Below are positions 44,381-57,642 of a stretch of 64,000 nucleotides of DNA, piece after piece. How positions within the stretch are numbered: the stretch's first letter is position 1; each line of letters opens with the position of its first letter. Where the stretch lies: positions 62,001 to 126,000 of the forward strand of contig JADQWC010000133.1 in NCBI GenBank assembly GCA_017979445.1. Direction: 5' to 3'. Below the pieces are notes generated by a model, which had not been told where the DNA came from, did no database searches, and worked only from the letters and a program-made list of their open reading frames with translations. The position numbers were made by a program, and so were the translations under genes. Source of the DNA: Akebia trifoliata. Its lineage: Eukaryota > Streptophyta > Magnoliopsida > Ranunculales > Lardizabalaceae.

Positions 44381-46820
44381 TATTTATATAGGCATTAGTC
44401 CCATTCCCCTCGATGACTTATTCACTAACCCCCCTCTAGTTAATGATTTTGTCAACAAATTTGCTAAATTACTTTCTGATCTCACAAGGTCAATAACAAT
44501 CACTTCATTTGTTAATAATTGCCTGATTACATTATGTGTAAGATGAATGTGTCTACTCTTACCATTATATATATGGTTTTAAGCCTTGGCTATAGTAGCC
44601 TAACTATCACAGTGTATAAATACTGATGACATTAGTTTTTCCCATAAAGGAATATTGATCAATGGATTTCTCAGTCATTCAGCCTCAGTTCTCGCTAACT
44701 TTAATGCAATGAACTTCTGATTCCATTGTAAATTTAGCCATACATGTCTGCTTGGATGATCTTCAAGAGACAATCTCTCCACCTAGAATAAAAATATAAC
44801 CACTAGTGAACTTGGATTCATCAAATTCTGAGATCTAGTTCATATCATTATACCCTTGTAACATTTTTGGTTTTCACTAAAATGTAAATCCATGTCCATT
44901 GTTCCTCTCAAATATCTGAGAACTCTTACTAATGCTGTCCAATGGTCTCTATTAAGATTACTAGTGAACCTACTTAACACCCCCACAACAAAAGCTATAT
45001 CTGGATGAGTACAGTTCATTAAATACATCAAACTTCATATGATCCTTACATATTTGTTTTGTGACATACTATCACCTCTATTCTTTTTTAACTTCATGTT
45101 CGGATCTAAGACAGTCAAAATAGGTATACTCTCAAAGTGTCCAAACTTCTTTAAAACTTTTTCTTCATAATGGTTTTGAGACAATACAAATCCTTCATCT
45201 TTTTTAGTTATTTTAATCCCTATCATGACACCAACTTCTCCTAAATCCATCATCTCAAATTTGGATTTTAGGAAAGATTTAGTTTCCTCAACTATTTTAA
45301 GATTAGTTCCCAAAATCAACATATCATCTACTTACAAGCAAATGATTACACCAGTCTTGCCATTAAATTTGTTATACACACACCTATCACAATCATTAAA
45401 AATATATGCATTAGACTTTATCATAGAATCAAACTTCTCATGACATTGTTTAGGTGCTTATTTTAACTCATATAAAGACTTTACTAACTTACAAATTTTA
45501 TTCTTTTAGCCATGAACCATACACCCTTCAGGTTTTTCCATATAAATTTCTTCTTCTAAATCATCATTTAAGAATGTCATTTTGACATTCATTTGGTGAA
45601 CTACAAGTTTGTAAATTGAAGTTAAGGCTATTAAAACTCTAATAGTAGCAATCCTAGTAACTAGAGATTACGTATCAAAGTAATTTATCCATTCCTTCTG
45701 TCTATAGCCTTTGACAACGAACCACGTTTTAAACTTATCTATTGATTCATCTGATCTTAATTTCTTTTTAAATACCCATTTACATCCAATAGGTTTGGTA
45801 TTTTTGGGTAACTCCACTAATTCCCAAGTATGGTTTAACATAATAGACTTTAATTCAATATTAATAGCTTATTTCCAAAAAATAGCATCAGGAGATGTCA
45901 TTGATTTTTAATAAGATAACGGATCATCATCCACTAAATAAGTAAATAAATCATTTCCTAGATTGGTTTCTTTTCTAATTCTTTTACTCTTTCTAGGTTC
46001 TATTTTTTCTACTACCTTACTAAGATCTATCTCTTTAGGAAAAGATTCAATAATTGACATTTCTCCTTATTTAATTAGTTTTCCTTTGTCATAAGAACTT
46101 AAAAAAGCTTTAACCTTCATAGGAAAAATATCCTTAAAAAATTCAGCATCCCTAGCTTCAAAGATGACATTACTATCAATACCATGTTTCTTACATCTTA
46201 CTGTTAAGAATCTATATGAAGTACTATTTTTAAAATATCCTAAAAATGCACAATCAACTGTTTTAGGTCCTATCTTCATCTTTTTGATTTCTAGGAGTCC
46301 TACCTTACATAAACACCCCCACATATTTAGGTAACCTAAGGTAGGTGCATAGCCTTTCCAAAGCTCATAACAAGTTTTTCCTAATTTCCTATGGGGAATC
46401 CTATTAGTAATGTTACATGCAGTCAAAATAGCCTCTCGACACATGTCACTAGGCATTCTAGAGTTTATAAGTAACACATTTAACATTTTATTTTTCATTT
46501 GACTCAGGTCAGTATGGTGGTGTAATTTCATGTATAATGCCATTTAGTTCACAAAATTGACTAAGGAGATTATAATCATTTTCTTCCTCTATTAGATCTT
46601 AGTCTCTTAATCTTCTCGTCTAATTGATTTTCTACTTCATTTTTATATTTCATAAACATATCTTCTTCTTCATTTTTACTTCTAAGAAAATAGATTCTTG
46701 TAAATCTAGAATAATCATCGATAAAAGTAATGAAATACCTTTTACTTCCTTTAGACTCAAGATTTCTAAAATGTCCAAGATTAATATGAATAAGACTAAG
46801 AAGTTTTGAAGATGTTCTTA
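44380..46820 (-). pseudogene. Copia C2 pol (right unit), broken
   Basis: Integrase is at 46067-46543 (AILTACNITNRIPHRK, CYELWKGYAPTLGYLNMWGC, DCAFLGYFKNSTSYRF). Reverse transcriptase runs from about 45800 to 45035: the catalytic VDD is kept but the Tyr codon before it is a stop (L, stop, VDDMLILGTN), followed by LKSKFEMMDLGEVGVMIGIKI. RNase H-side sequence is at 44840-45031 (MYLMNCTHPDIAFVVGVLSRF, HWTALVRVLRYLRGT). Several frameshifts are present. The order integrase, RT, RNase H on the minus strand confirms copia. Confidence 0.85.
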
Positions 46821-48296
46821 ATATATTACAGTGTGGCTTATGTGTAAATTTTGATTCTACACAAATCTCACATTTATCTAGCTCTTTAATTCTAAACTAG
46901 GTAAAATATTTAAGTTTTTTAATTTCTTTAATTTTCTAAAATTAGTGTGACCTAGTCTAACATGCCATAAAGAAATTGACTCAACAAGATAAGCAAAAGG
47001 CGATGCAATTTCATTCCTAATATTAATTACAAACAAACCCCCATTACAATATCATTTTCCTAGAAATACCCTATTTTTAGTCAATACTAATTTGTTCGAC
47101 TCAAACACAAGTTTAATTCGAATTTTTTGTAAAAAAAGATCCCGATACAAGATTTCTTCTAATGGTAGGAACATGAAGAACATCTATGAGTACTAGCGTC
47201 TTCCTAGAAGTCAACTTAATGATCACTTTGCTTTTTCCAACAACCTGAGATGTTCTTGAGTCTTCTAAATAGACCTCTTCATCTCCCACAAAATTTTAGG
47301 AAGTAAACATCTCCATGTTTTCACATACATGCCTCGTAGCACCAGTGTTAACTACCCACTCTGTAAGATTTTTCACAAGGTTGACTTCGGAAAGAACTGC
47401 AATAATAGTGTCATTATTAATTTCAGTTAGATACACATGACTCTCTTTTGATTTTTCCTTAGCTTTCCTGAATCTGTACTCAGCTGCATGATGACCAGGT
47501 TTACCACAAACAAAAAGCTACCTTTTGGCTTCTTGAAGGCGATAGTTTTCTTTGTCCTTGGTCTCTCTTTTTTAAACACTTTTTTAGGTCTGAACCTAGA
47601 TGATTGAGAATCTCCTTCTATGAGATTGGCTTTGGCAACAAAATGTTTAACCTTACCATTTTTTCATCTTCGTCTACTTGTGTCTTTTATGTTGATGTGA
47701 ACAATGAGGTCTTCAAGTGATTTATCTTTATTTTTTTGCCTCAAATTAGTCTTGTATTCATTCCAACTTCGGAAAGTTTCTCAATTAGAGATGACACTAC
47801 AAACTATTTTGGCAATGTAATGTTTTCATACGTCAACTCGTGAATAATGTTTTGAAATTCATTCACTTGGTCTATAATCGACTTCTTATCAATAATTAAA
47901 AATTCTAAGAAGGTTTTTCATATTTTTTTACACCCGTATTTTCTGTTGCATATTTCTTCTCTAATGCCCCCCATAATGCTATAGTAGTCCCATATACATA
48001 GTAAATATCATACAAAGTGTTTATAAGACAAGATAAAATATTATTCCTACAAATTCCATCCACTTTGATCCAATTCTATAGATTAGAGTCTATTTCTATA
48101 GGTTTTTTTATTTTGAGTACGAACAATGGATTAAGGGCTTCAAAGAAGAAGAACATCTTTTGGCTCCATCTTCGGTAAAGTTTCCCATGAAAGGGTTTTT
48201 GTTTCAACAAGTCAGGTTTCACATGTTTGGATTTGAAATTCATGTTTCAAAGTTCAGAAGCAGAAATAAGAAAAATGTATGAATTGGTTTTAAGGT
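46821..48296 (-). pseudogene. Copia C2 gag-protease (right unit), heavily broken
   Basis: It aligns with the left-unit gag at 41595-42905 over nearly its whole length (for example 'ggcttcttgaag' and 'ttcacatacatg' in both) but has more frameshifts, so no long frame survives. It includes sequence absent from the left unit at about 47340-47395 ('caccagtgttaactacccactctg'), which restores a protease active-site region on the minus strand (EWVVNTGA-like). Confidence 0.7.
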
Positions 48297-48677
48297 TGTT
48301 GGAGATTCTGATTTTGGTTTCTTGAAATAATAAATTATAAGCAATAGTATAATGTAAACAACTCGTAGAAATTGGAAGAACTTATCGGTGACTGAGGCAC
48401 AGAGAAGCTGTTGTCCTTAAAATCAATTTCGTCCCCCTTAGGAATAAATCCATAGTGCAGTTGGTTTCAGGCGTCTGATTTTTAAGATTTAACAGTCATT
48501 GTCTGCTAATTGTGCACATAGAAATAGTAGATTTATAATGAACTTGATTAGATCAAACTTCGTACAAGCAACAAGATTTTGTATCGAAGAGAACAAGAGA
48601 GAAGAAGAGAAAGTTCTATGTTTTTTCTGTATTTTAACAAAAGGGAACAATCTTATTTTATATAATAATAGGCCATC
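48297..48677 (-). repeat. Copia C2 LTR, right copy, interrupted
   Basis: Starts TGTTGGAGATTCTGA, matches 40836 and 42912, and is cut at 'ggccatc' (48677) by the start of a gypsy LTR. Confidence 0.85.
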
Positions 48678-49205
48678 TGTAATATCCCAAGTTTTTAACT
48701 CGTATCTCTAAAAAATCAAAAAGTGATATTTTGAGAAAAAATTTAAAAGAGAGACTTAGGGTAAAATACTTGGATTTGATTTTATTCATTTCTAATAGAA
48801 ACTGACCCCGCCATTGGATTCAAAATGGTTAGAAAACATACTTTAGCCTATAAGCAAGATCAAATTCGAGTTAGGATGAAAACGTTATAAAATCTTTGAA
48901 TTTCCTGTCAGATGAAACCTAAAAAAGGTGAATTTCTGTTAGAGTGAGAATAAAATTACACTATTTGGTCTGTAACGAAAAATTATTCAAAATGGAATAC
49001 TTATTTTTTATTTTCTGAGTCCAAATAGTCGAGTTACCATTGAAAATAGAAACAAGTGAAAAATACCAAAAATGCCATCAACCCTTTATAAAAGAAAGTT
49101 GACTTTCGTTTTAACTCATTCTTTTCTTCCCCAAAGAATCCAAACCTAACTGATTCTCAGCCCAAGGGTTTCGACTCATTCTCTTCAAAATCCATTGAGA
49201 ACGAT
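48678..49205 (+). repeat. Ty3/gypsy LTR L4 fragment (5' part)
   Basis: Starts TGTAATATCCCAAG, matches L2 and L3 ('taactcgtatctc', 'actttagcctataagcaag', TATA-like 'ctttataaaag' near 49085). It lies in the copia C2 LTR and is truncated at about 49205 by Tat-like element D. Confidence 0.8.
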
Positions 49206-49760
49206 GTTGAAAGGTATATCGATGCACCTAGGCTAGAGCGACCTGAGCCTTTGTCCTATTGTAAGCCGTAAAGTCACAAGTCCCGATTGCCAACGTAGTA
49301 CTAGTACATGGTTGGTTCCGTTGTGAGATGCTAAACCATTTAAGAAAGCTACAACCCTAGACTCGTACCTATACGGTATATCATAGTTAATCTAAGATGC
49401 ACCAATTGCACATTTTGATCAAAATCAATGCCTAAGTGAGATCCTACCCTACTGTACCTTGTGTACTAGGGGGATAGACGACCTCTATTCTAGACGAGAG
49501 GTGACTTAAGAGTGCCTTTGCTCAACATCGTGTACCACCTCTCAACTGGGGTTTAAACTAATTGCTTTTCGATTTCATAGATTTGAGTTGGAGTCTTAGA
49601 TTATCACCTATACGGTATATAAAACCAAGTCACCATGTACTATCTGATTGAGTACGTTCGAAAGGTATATATGTGAACTTGGGCAAGGGTGGCCAGATAA
49701 ATTGCATTGCATGTAGTAAACGTAGAGTCTATGAGCCTTCCTATAGGTCATGACCCAAAT
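49206..49760 (+). repeat. Conserved non-coding block (copy in D)
   Basis: It matches 20920-21490 closely in order ('gcacctaggctagagcgacc', 'gattgccaacgtagtacta', 'agggggatagac', 'tatcacctatacggtatat', 'ggcaagggtggccagataa'). Confidence 0.8.
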
Positions 49761-51349
49761 CGACTATGGGTATTCCCGGGTTGCTCTATTTAATCCAACC
49801 AACAGGTAAGTGGGCGGATCAATCCAAATTGTTCAAACTAAACCCGCAATATCGATCCAATCCAATCGGTGAAATGTACTAATCAATTTGAAGCAATTAA
49901 ATCAATTAGCCTAATTGACAAATAGATCAAACTGATCAACACCAAACTGATTGGACCAATTGATTTTACTTTCAAAGATTCAGACTATTTCATACCAAAA
50001 ATATTCAATCTTAGGGTCAAATTAATTTGTCTGATCAAAGGTTCTATCCCAATCAGGGGTAGACCCATGACTAACCTTTCTCACTTTTTTGATCATTATA
50101 AACTTATAGTGTATTTGGACTCGATATCAAACCTAGGCTAACTTATATCAAAATTTTAATCATGTGGTCAAGAGTCAAACTTTCAGAATCAATGGTTAAT
50201 CTTGGTGTACTTCTACTCAGGTAATGATTGCTCCTAAACGTTTTAAACCCCCGCCTATACTACTTTGAATTTGTCAAAAGAGTCATCAAGCCAAAATCAG
50301 AATGTCAAGTCCATATAGTTTAACTTTTCACCATAGTATTATGCCTATCCACTTAGAAGGACCTCCCCGATTTGTAGATAGGTGTTCTTGAGTTTTCTTT
50401 TAGTTTCAGTTCAGTTTTCGTCAATCTTGAAATCCAATTGGTCATTTCAGTAATGTTAGTCTTTTTTTAGTCGAGTTTGTCAATTTATGTTTTTTTAATT
50501 CCAATAGAATAAAGAAACTTCTGATTATCATGCGTATAAAACGATTTGAGCATAATATCAAACATAAGAAATGACTCAAGGCTCACAAATCAAACTTAAT
50601 AAATATTGGAATTAAAGAGTACACTCAAGAAGTGCAAATTAATACAACATGATCCTCAGGGGAATATGAGAGAATAATAAACTTACTTAAGAAATTCAAT
50701 AGTGTTCGTACATGATCTCATGAGGATAGATTGCACCAAAATATATCAAGGCATAAAGTCGAGGGTGACCTTCAAAGTCAAAGATTATCGGTCAAGAATG
50801 ATGTAGTTGAAACCATCAACAAAGGTGATAAGATCAGCAAGAAGGGATTCATCATGTTTTTTACTCAAGAGAGAAAAGTTATCATTCGCAAAAAATATGA
50901 GATTTTTTTTAAGTTTGAAAAGGGTTAAACAAGTCATTGTCAAATACAAAGAGCTCAATCATACTCAATTTCGTAAAAGAAGACTGAAGATTACTCCTTC
51001 TCAGAATAAGACTTTACTCGACAGAGCAATCAAAACATTGAGTTCCCATGACCTTGACCAAATCAAGTACCAATTCACCAAAGGAGACTTTCTTTGGTCG
51101 AGCCATTTTCTTATCTTACCAAGAAAAAGATAACCTTTTTTAGCCTCTAAAAAATCAATACCCTCTTTTTTCTAAACCACACCAATCAACTTCGAGAGGG
51201 AAGTCTAGGTATAAACTAAGTTTTGACCTGTTATATTTGGGGTATGTAGGCCACCTGAGAAGTCACTTCAGGCCCGATCACGCAAAAAAATAAAGTATTC
51301 TCTTAAGAAAAGTGTTGTCGAAAAGGAAAATCCCCTATTGAAAAGTTAA

Positions 51350-52200
51350 AAAAAATAATGCCAAACTAGGGGCATTAAAAATAGAGAATCAAAAGAATTG
51401 ACAAAAAAGAAAAGAATGTCAAATTAGGGGCATTAGAAAAAAAATCAAACGAATGCCAAACTAGGGGCATTAGAAAAAAAAAAGAATCAAAAGAATTGAT
51501 AGAAAAGAGAGAATGTCAGACGAAGAGCATTTTGGGAACTCGAGCCTTATACCTTTTCTTTCTAAAGCATGTCCTAAGCCTACTTATTAAGTCAATGCTA
51601 ATTAAGCCGATTAAGGTGTAGGGAACCAATAAATTGTCAAGTTGAATATTCAAGATCATCAAGAAAAAAGAAAAGCCTGCTAAGTTGAAAATTCGAAAAG
51701 ATGACTTAGGCAAAAGTTAGGGCATAACCATAAAAAATAAAGCATGCTAGGTTGAAAACCTGAAAAGGCGACCTAGGCAAAAATCAAGGCATCCTCCAAA
51801 AAAGAAAAACTAAACCTGCTTGGTCGAAAACTTGAAAAGACAACCTAGACAAAAATTAGGGTATAAAAAAAAAGAAAGGAAAAATCCCACTGAAAAAAAT
51901 TCAAAAGAAAATTGTGGAGTTGGTTATTCAAGATCATCGAGAAAAAAGAGAAGTCCGCTAAGTTAAAAATCCGAAAAGGGCAACTTAGGCAAAAGTTAGG
52001 GCATAACCATAAAAAAGGAAAGTCTGCTAGGTTAAAAACCTAAAAAGGCAATTTAGGCAAAAATCAAGGCATCTTAAAATATAAAAAAAAAATCCGCTGA
52101 GTTGAAAACTTGAAAAGGTGACCTAGGCAAAAATTATGATACAAAAAAAAGGGAAAGGAAAAATCTTATTGAGAAGAAAAATTCAAATGGAAGTTTACTA
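51350..52200 (+). repeat. Roughly 70-bp 3'-region tandem repeats, element D
   Basis: There are about six degenerate copies of a unit with 'ctgctaggttgaaaacctg', 'aaaaggcgacctaggcaaaa' and 'atcaaggcatc' from about 51640; before them, 'gccaaactaggggcattag' repeats (51360-51475). It is the most expanded form of the repeat seen in B. Confidence 0.85.
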
Positions 52201-52779
52201 GGAAATGCAAAAAATTATTCAAATTATAACATTTGTTTTTCATCTAAGAGCTCACATCCAACGAAGACAATGTTGAAGTCGACAGAACTAAAAGTCATCT
52301 TGAGTATTTTAGATCTTTAAGAGTATGTTTAACTGTCCAAGTGTTCTCTAAATAAAGTGTAGAACCATCGACCACTTTGAAGAAAAAGATATTCTATTAT
52401 AATAATTAAGTATAGCTCCAACATTTTTTAAAAGAAATTTGAAAGAAAATGATCAAATTCCTTATTGCACATATTATAATCTTACGAGTCTTGAATTTAA
52501 AGGAATGCCGATTCTTCTATCTGTTATTTATTAGAGTTCATGGTTTCTCATCTGTACTTTTCAAGTGTGATCCAGTCCATCAATTTTATAGTCAAATCTT
52601 AGTTAGAAGCCAATCTTGAAACTAGGGGCATTTTCTGAGAATAACTGTGATTCCGAAGTTTTCATTCTTAATCCCATGATAAAAAATAAAATGATATTCA
52701 AAAGTATAAAAGTCTGGCAAAGCCTAATGATAATTTTGAATCCAGATGCATGATAAGCCAATAAAGGCCCATTTTTTTA

Positions 52780-53280
52780 AACTTTGAGTTCGATAATATC
52801 GAGTCTATAACTAATTCAGGTGGGAGAAGCGTGACCCTGATAAGTTCGAGTCCGAGAAACGAGATTCTAACTATTTTTGAATCATAGAATGAATAGGATT
52901 TTTTAAGTTTATGCAACCTTTAGCCCGAAAAGCATGGTTCCAGTAAGTTCGAGTCTGAGAAACGAGACTCCATCTTTGGTAGGATTTTTTAAGTTCCTAC
53001 AAATCTTAGCCTGAGATTTTTTTAATTTCTTATAAACCTTAGCCCGAGAAGCATGACTTCAGTAAGTTCGAGTCCGAGAAACGAGACTCCAAATTTGGTA
53101 GGATTGTTTAAGTTCTTACAAACCTTAGCCCGAGAAGCGTGACTCTAGTAAGTTCAAGTCCGAGAAATGAGACTCTAACTTTAGTAGGATTTTTTAAGCT
53201 CTTGCGAACCTTAGCCCGAGAAGTGTGGCTCCAATAAGTTTGAGTCTGATAAAACTTTTCGAACTCTAAAATAAAATTTC
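52780..53280 (+). repeat. Roughly 90- to 110-bp 3'-region tandem repeats, element D
   Basis: There are about five copies of a unit with 'cttagcccgagaagcgtgac', 'agtaagttcgagtccgagaa' and 'acgagactcc', separated by 'ttggtaggattgtttaagtt'. Confidence 0.85.
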
Positions 53281-53723
53281 AAATAGGATTTAATCACCTG
53301 ATTCTGATAATGTTATGACTCTAATTATCTCGTTGTTCAAGTGTACTTCATTTTGAATCATTATTGTCAGTGAGAGAAGATATCTAGGATCTGACACTTT
53401 TTTTAATCGAAGAGAGTTTATTCTCAATGATCCGGTAGAATACTCACCAAACATCACACTATTGCATACACATGCACATTTGCATCAATCAGAGAGAAAT
53501 TTTTAAAATTCAAGAATCTGATGCCGTCAGTGAGAGCTCTCATTCGAAGACCTGACAAACTTTTAGGGGAGAGTTTTACCCTCAAGGATCTAAATGTTCT
53601 GATGAATTGCTAAATTAGATTGTAAAATGAACTATCACTAATTTTGACATTTGGATATCGCACTATCTACTAAAATAGATTTGCTATCTAGTTTGCTTCA
53701 ACCCTTTGTCAAAAAGGGGCATT

Positions 53724-55198
53724 TGTAGATATCCCATTTTTTGTACTCGCCTGATTAATCAACTCGTCAATCGGATTGTGACGGTTCCCTACGATGGATG
53801 AATATTAAATGTTTTATTTTATTACTAGATATCTTTCAGAAATTCGGATAAGGTATCTCAAGCAAACAAAACTTTAGAACCACACTACACTAGGAAAATA
53901 AGACCCAAAAATATAAAAATCATCATTTTGAGATAAAAGAAGCTTTACGAGAAAAATCACTAAAAAATGATTAAATTACCAAAATACCCCTAACATCAAA
54001 ACATCCCTAGAGCTACGTTACATTAGGAAAATCCTTACAAACACATATAATAATAAATTAAATCCAAATAAACTATTTCACTAATTTTCAGTAAATTTAA
54101 AATTAGTAATTCACCCGAAAAATTCATAAATGACACAAACCGATATTCCCATTAAATTTCTTACGAAAAATTGATTTTAAAATATCCCAAAACATCAAAA
54201 AATGACATGGAAACACAAAAGCCCTTTTAAGGGTAAAATAGTAATTTTCTAACCTTAAAAATTTTAAATTTTGAAATTAATAATTAAAATATTAATGAAC
54301 TTGAATTGAAACTTTAATAAATTAAATTTAAAATTTTAAACAAATAAAATCAATTAATTAAGTCCAAGGGCCAAATTTTAAGTGGTAGCCCACTTGTTCA
54401 AATGGAGCCCACCTGACATTTATTAAAAGACCCCACATCTAAGGGCCCAAAGAATTAAAGATATAATTAGGGGAGTTCTCCTAATACAAATCCTAATTCT
54501 AAACTTTAATTCAAAATCCTAATTAAACCCTAATTCACCTTATCTAAAAGAAACCTAGTCATATTTAGAAGTTCCTAAAAAACTCTATAAATAGGAGCCT
54601 CCACAATCCAATCTCGCAGGTCAAGAGAAACCCTAGGAAAGAGAGGCTAGAAACTCTCCTCAGCCTTCCCAAAATCTTAAATTTGAAGCCCCAACTTCCT
54701 ACCTAACACCCAAACCTCATTGTTTACTCAAAAAAAAAAATCCAGAAACCTTCAAAACATCCAAAATATGTAGAAAATACTCAGATCTAGAAAAAAAATA
54801 GGTCATCTTGAAAATAAAAAATGGATCTAGTGACGGAGAAAAAGTAGAAAAACTCATATGAGGACGCTCTCCGCCAGCTTTGAGGGAACCAATTGTCGTA
54901 ATCACCTAGATAAAATAGTTTTTTTTTATTTTATTATTTATTCTATTTTTATTAGGTTTTTTTAGCAATGTGATTTTTGGGAAAAAGTAGAGACCGGCGT
55001 TTGTCGGGCGGGATTGGTGCCTAAAAGCTTCCAATCCCGTAATATGATCCTCAGACTCGTTCTTTTTGTATATCAATGCTTTCTTTTCTATTTAGAGTCA
55101 ATGTTTCAATTCTTAGACTATAATAACTAGGTGGCGATTCCTAAATCTCAAACCCACAAAAAAAAAGATTCGCAACCCGTGGATCAAGGGCTCTTTCA
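53724..55198 (+). repeat. 3' LTR of element D
   Basis: This 1475-bp LTR runs from TGTAGATATCCC to GGCTCTTTCA. TATA box tataaatag lies at 54586-54594. It is a diverged branch of the same LTR family, closer to LTR E than to A and B (both share 'gtggtagcccac' and 'atttgaccc' or 'atttggccc' text). Confidence 0.85.
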
Positions 55199-57642
55199 GG
55201 TATGGACTCGAAACTTCAGATTTAAGATTTTGAGAAGCCTTGGGAGAGTTTTTGACGTCTCTTTCTTAGGGTTTTTCTTAACCTACGAATTTAGGTGGTG
55301 GAGACCCCTTTTTAAAGAGCTTTTGGGAGATTGGGATTTCGGATTAGGTCACTTAGAGATAAGATTAAGTTGTTTCAATTAAGGTTTAATTAGGTTTTAT
55401 TGAATTTTGAATTTTAAATTTTGATTTATGAAAATAAGGATTTTTTAAGTTTTTGGAGAACCCCCCAATGGAAGGATCTTTATTAAATTACATTTTTAAT
55501 TCTTCGAAACCCCTAGTAGAAGATTTTTTATTAAATATCATGTGGGCTCCACTTAAATAAATGGGCTACCACTTAAAATTTGACCCGTTGAAAGTGCCCT
55601 CGATCCGCCGGGTGGGTGGATCCGCTTTTGACCTTTGAGGTTTGGGAGTCGCCACCTAGTTATTACGGTCTAGGAACCGAACACTGACTCTAAAAGATAA
55701 ATAATACTAATCTACGAAAGAAAAATACGGGTTTGGGGATCACGTTACGGGGTTGGAAGGTGTTAGGCACCAACCCCGCCCGGCAAACACCGGTCTCTAC
55801 TAATTTTCAAATAAACTACATTGCTAAAAAGACCTAAATAATAATAAAAAAATAAAAATAGTCACCTTTTTCGAATGCAACGATTTTGTTCTCTCAGATC
55901 TGATAAAACAGCTCCTTGTACTGTACTTCTCGCTTCGTTCTGTCACCGAATCCGCTTCAAACCTCCAAGATGAAGAGCCTCCCTCTTAGATCTGAATTTT
56001 TATGATTTTTTTTATGGATTTCTGGATATTTTTGAAGGGTTTTTAGGTATTTTTTGAGCTAAAGTTGGGGTATGGATGTTAGGTAAGGAGTTGGGACTTC
56101 AAAATTAGGGTTTATGGGAGGCTAGGGAAGTTTTTTGACCTACTTTTCTTAAGGTTTATTTTTTAAACCAAAAATAAGTTGTAGGGACCCTTATTTATAG
56201 ATTTTTTTAAGTACTTTTTAGATAGAGTTAGTGTTTAATTGTTTTAAATAGAGTTATTGTTTAATTAGAATTGTTTTAGGATTTTGACTTTTAGTCTCAC
56301 TTGATTGACTTTAAGATTTTGACTTTAGTCTTACTTGATTGACTTTAATTTTAATTAGGATTTCACTTTACATTAATTAATATTTTAATTATTATTTTTG
56401 AAAATTTTAATTATTAAAATTATAAAATTATCATTTTGCCCTCGGAGATGATTTTTTGCATTTTAAGTCGTTTTTCAATGTTTTAGGATGTTTTGGAATC
56501 TATTTTTTGTAAGGAATTTAATGGAAATATTGGTTTTTGTCATTTATGAAATTTTTTGTACGAAATGGTTATGAACTTTATGAGGGGCAATTTCATAATT
56601 TTGTCAAATTTTGTGAAAATTGGCAAAATGGTTTATTTGATTTCGATTTGTTATTTTATGTGTTTGAAAGGATTTTTCTAAGCGTAATGTGGGTTCTAGG
56701 GATGTTTTGAGATTAGGGGTATTTTGGTAATTTGGTCATTTTTTAGTGATTTTTATCGTGAAGCTTCTTTTTATTTGAAAAATGATGATTTCTATATTTT
56801 TGGGGTTATATTTTCGTAGCGTAACGGGATTTCTACAATTTTATTAGTTTGAGATACCTCATCCGAATTTCTGAAACATATCTAGCAACAAAATAAAGCT
56901 ATGGAATAATCATCCATCATTGGGAATCGTTGCAATCGGGTTGACGAGTTGATCAATCAGGCGAATACAAAAATGGGGTGTCTACACTCGTGGGCTTAAT
57001 TAATTGATTTTATTTATTCAAAATTTTTAATTTAATATGTTAAGATTTCACTTTACGTTAATTAATGTTTTAATTATTAATTTCAAAATTTTGAGTTTTA
57101 GGGTTGGAAAATTATCGTTTTACCCTGAAAGAGGACTTTCGCGTTGAGATGTTGTTTTTTGATGATTTAGGATGATTTGACATCAATTTTTTGTAAGAAA
57201 TTCAATGAGAATATCAGTTTGTGTCACCTATGGATTTTGGCATGAAATAATTTCGTAATTTTGTCAAATTTTGTGAAAATTGACAAAATAGTTTATTTAA
57301 TTTTAATTTATTGTTTTATATGTTTGAAAGAGTTTTCCTAAGCGTAATGTAGGCTCTAGGGATATTTTGATGTTAATGGTATTTTTATAATTTATTTATT
57401 TTTTATGATTTTTTCTCGTAAAGATACTTTTTATCCCAAGAATGAAGATTTCTACGTTTTGGACATATTTTGCTAGCGTGGCGTAGTTTCTAAAGTTTGC
57501 TTGTTTGAAATATCTCATCCAAATTTTGGAAATATATCTAGTAACAACAAAAAATATTAGAATATTCATTTATCATTGGGAACCGTCGCAATCGGGTTGA
57601 CGAGTTGATTAATCAGGCAAGTAGAAAAATGGGATGTCTACA
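55199..57642 (-). repeat. 3' LTR of element E (two pieces around F)
   Basis: The pieces 55199-55588 and 56992-57642 join into a continuous match to the reverse of D's LTR: 'accacttaaaatttgaccc' runs into 'gggcttaattaattgatt'. The inner end (TGAAAG side) is missing at the D border. The right end is GATGTCTACA. Confidence 0.85.
55589..56986 (-). mobile_element. Solo LTR F of the Tat-like family
   Basis: This 1398-bp LTR, TGAAAGTG to GTGTCTACA, is flanked by cccgt (55584-55588) and ctcgt (56987-56991), a 4-of-5 target duplication. The host LTR reads through once it is removed. It is of the A/B type (with 'ttgggagtcgccacctagtt') while its host E is of the D type, so two branches of the LTR family were active at different times. 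Confidence 0.85.

Larger units (their letters stand above)
49206..55198 (+). mobile_element. Tat-like element D, 5'-truncated
   Basis: It begins inside the conserved non-coding block (compare 20925 in B) and continues through pol-less internal sequence, the two tandem-repeat blocks (51640-52150 and 52780-53280), a decayed polypurine tract (aaaaaggggcatt, 53711-53723) and a 3' LTR (53724-55198). The 5' LTR, primer site and the first roughly 3 kb of internal sequence are missing. Confidence 0.8.
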
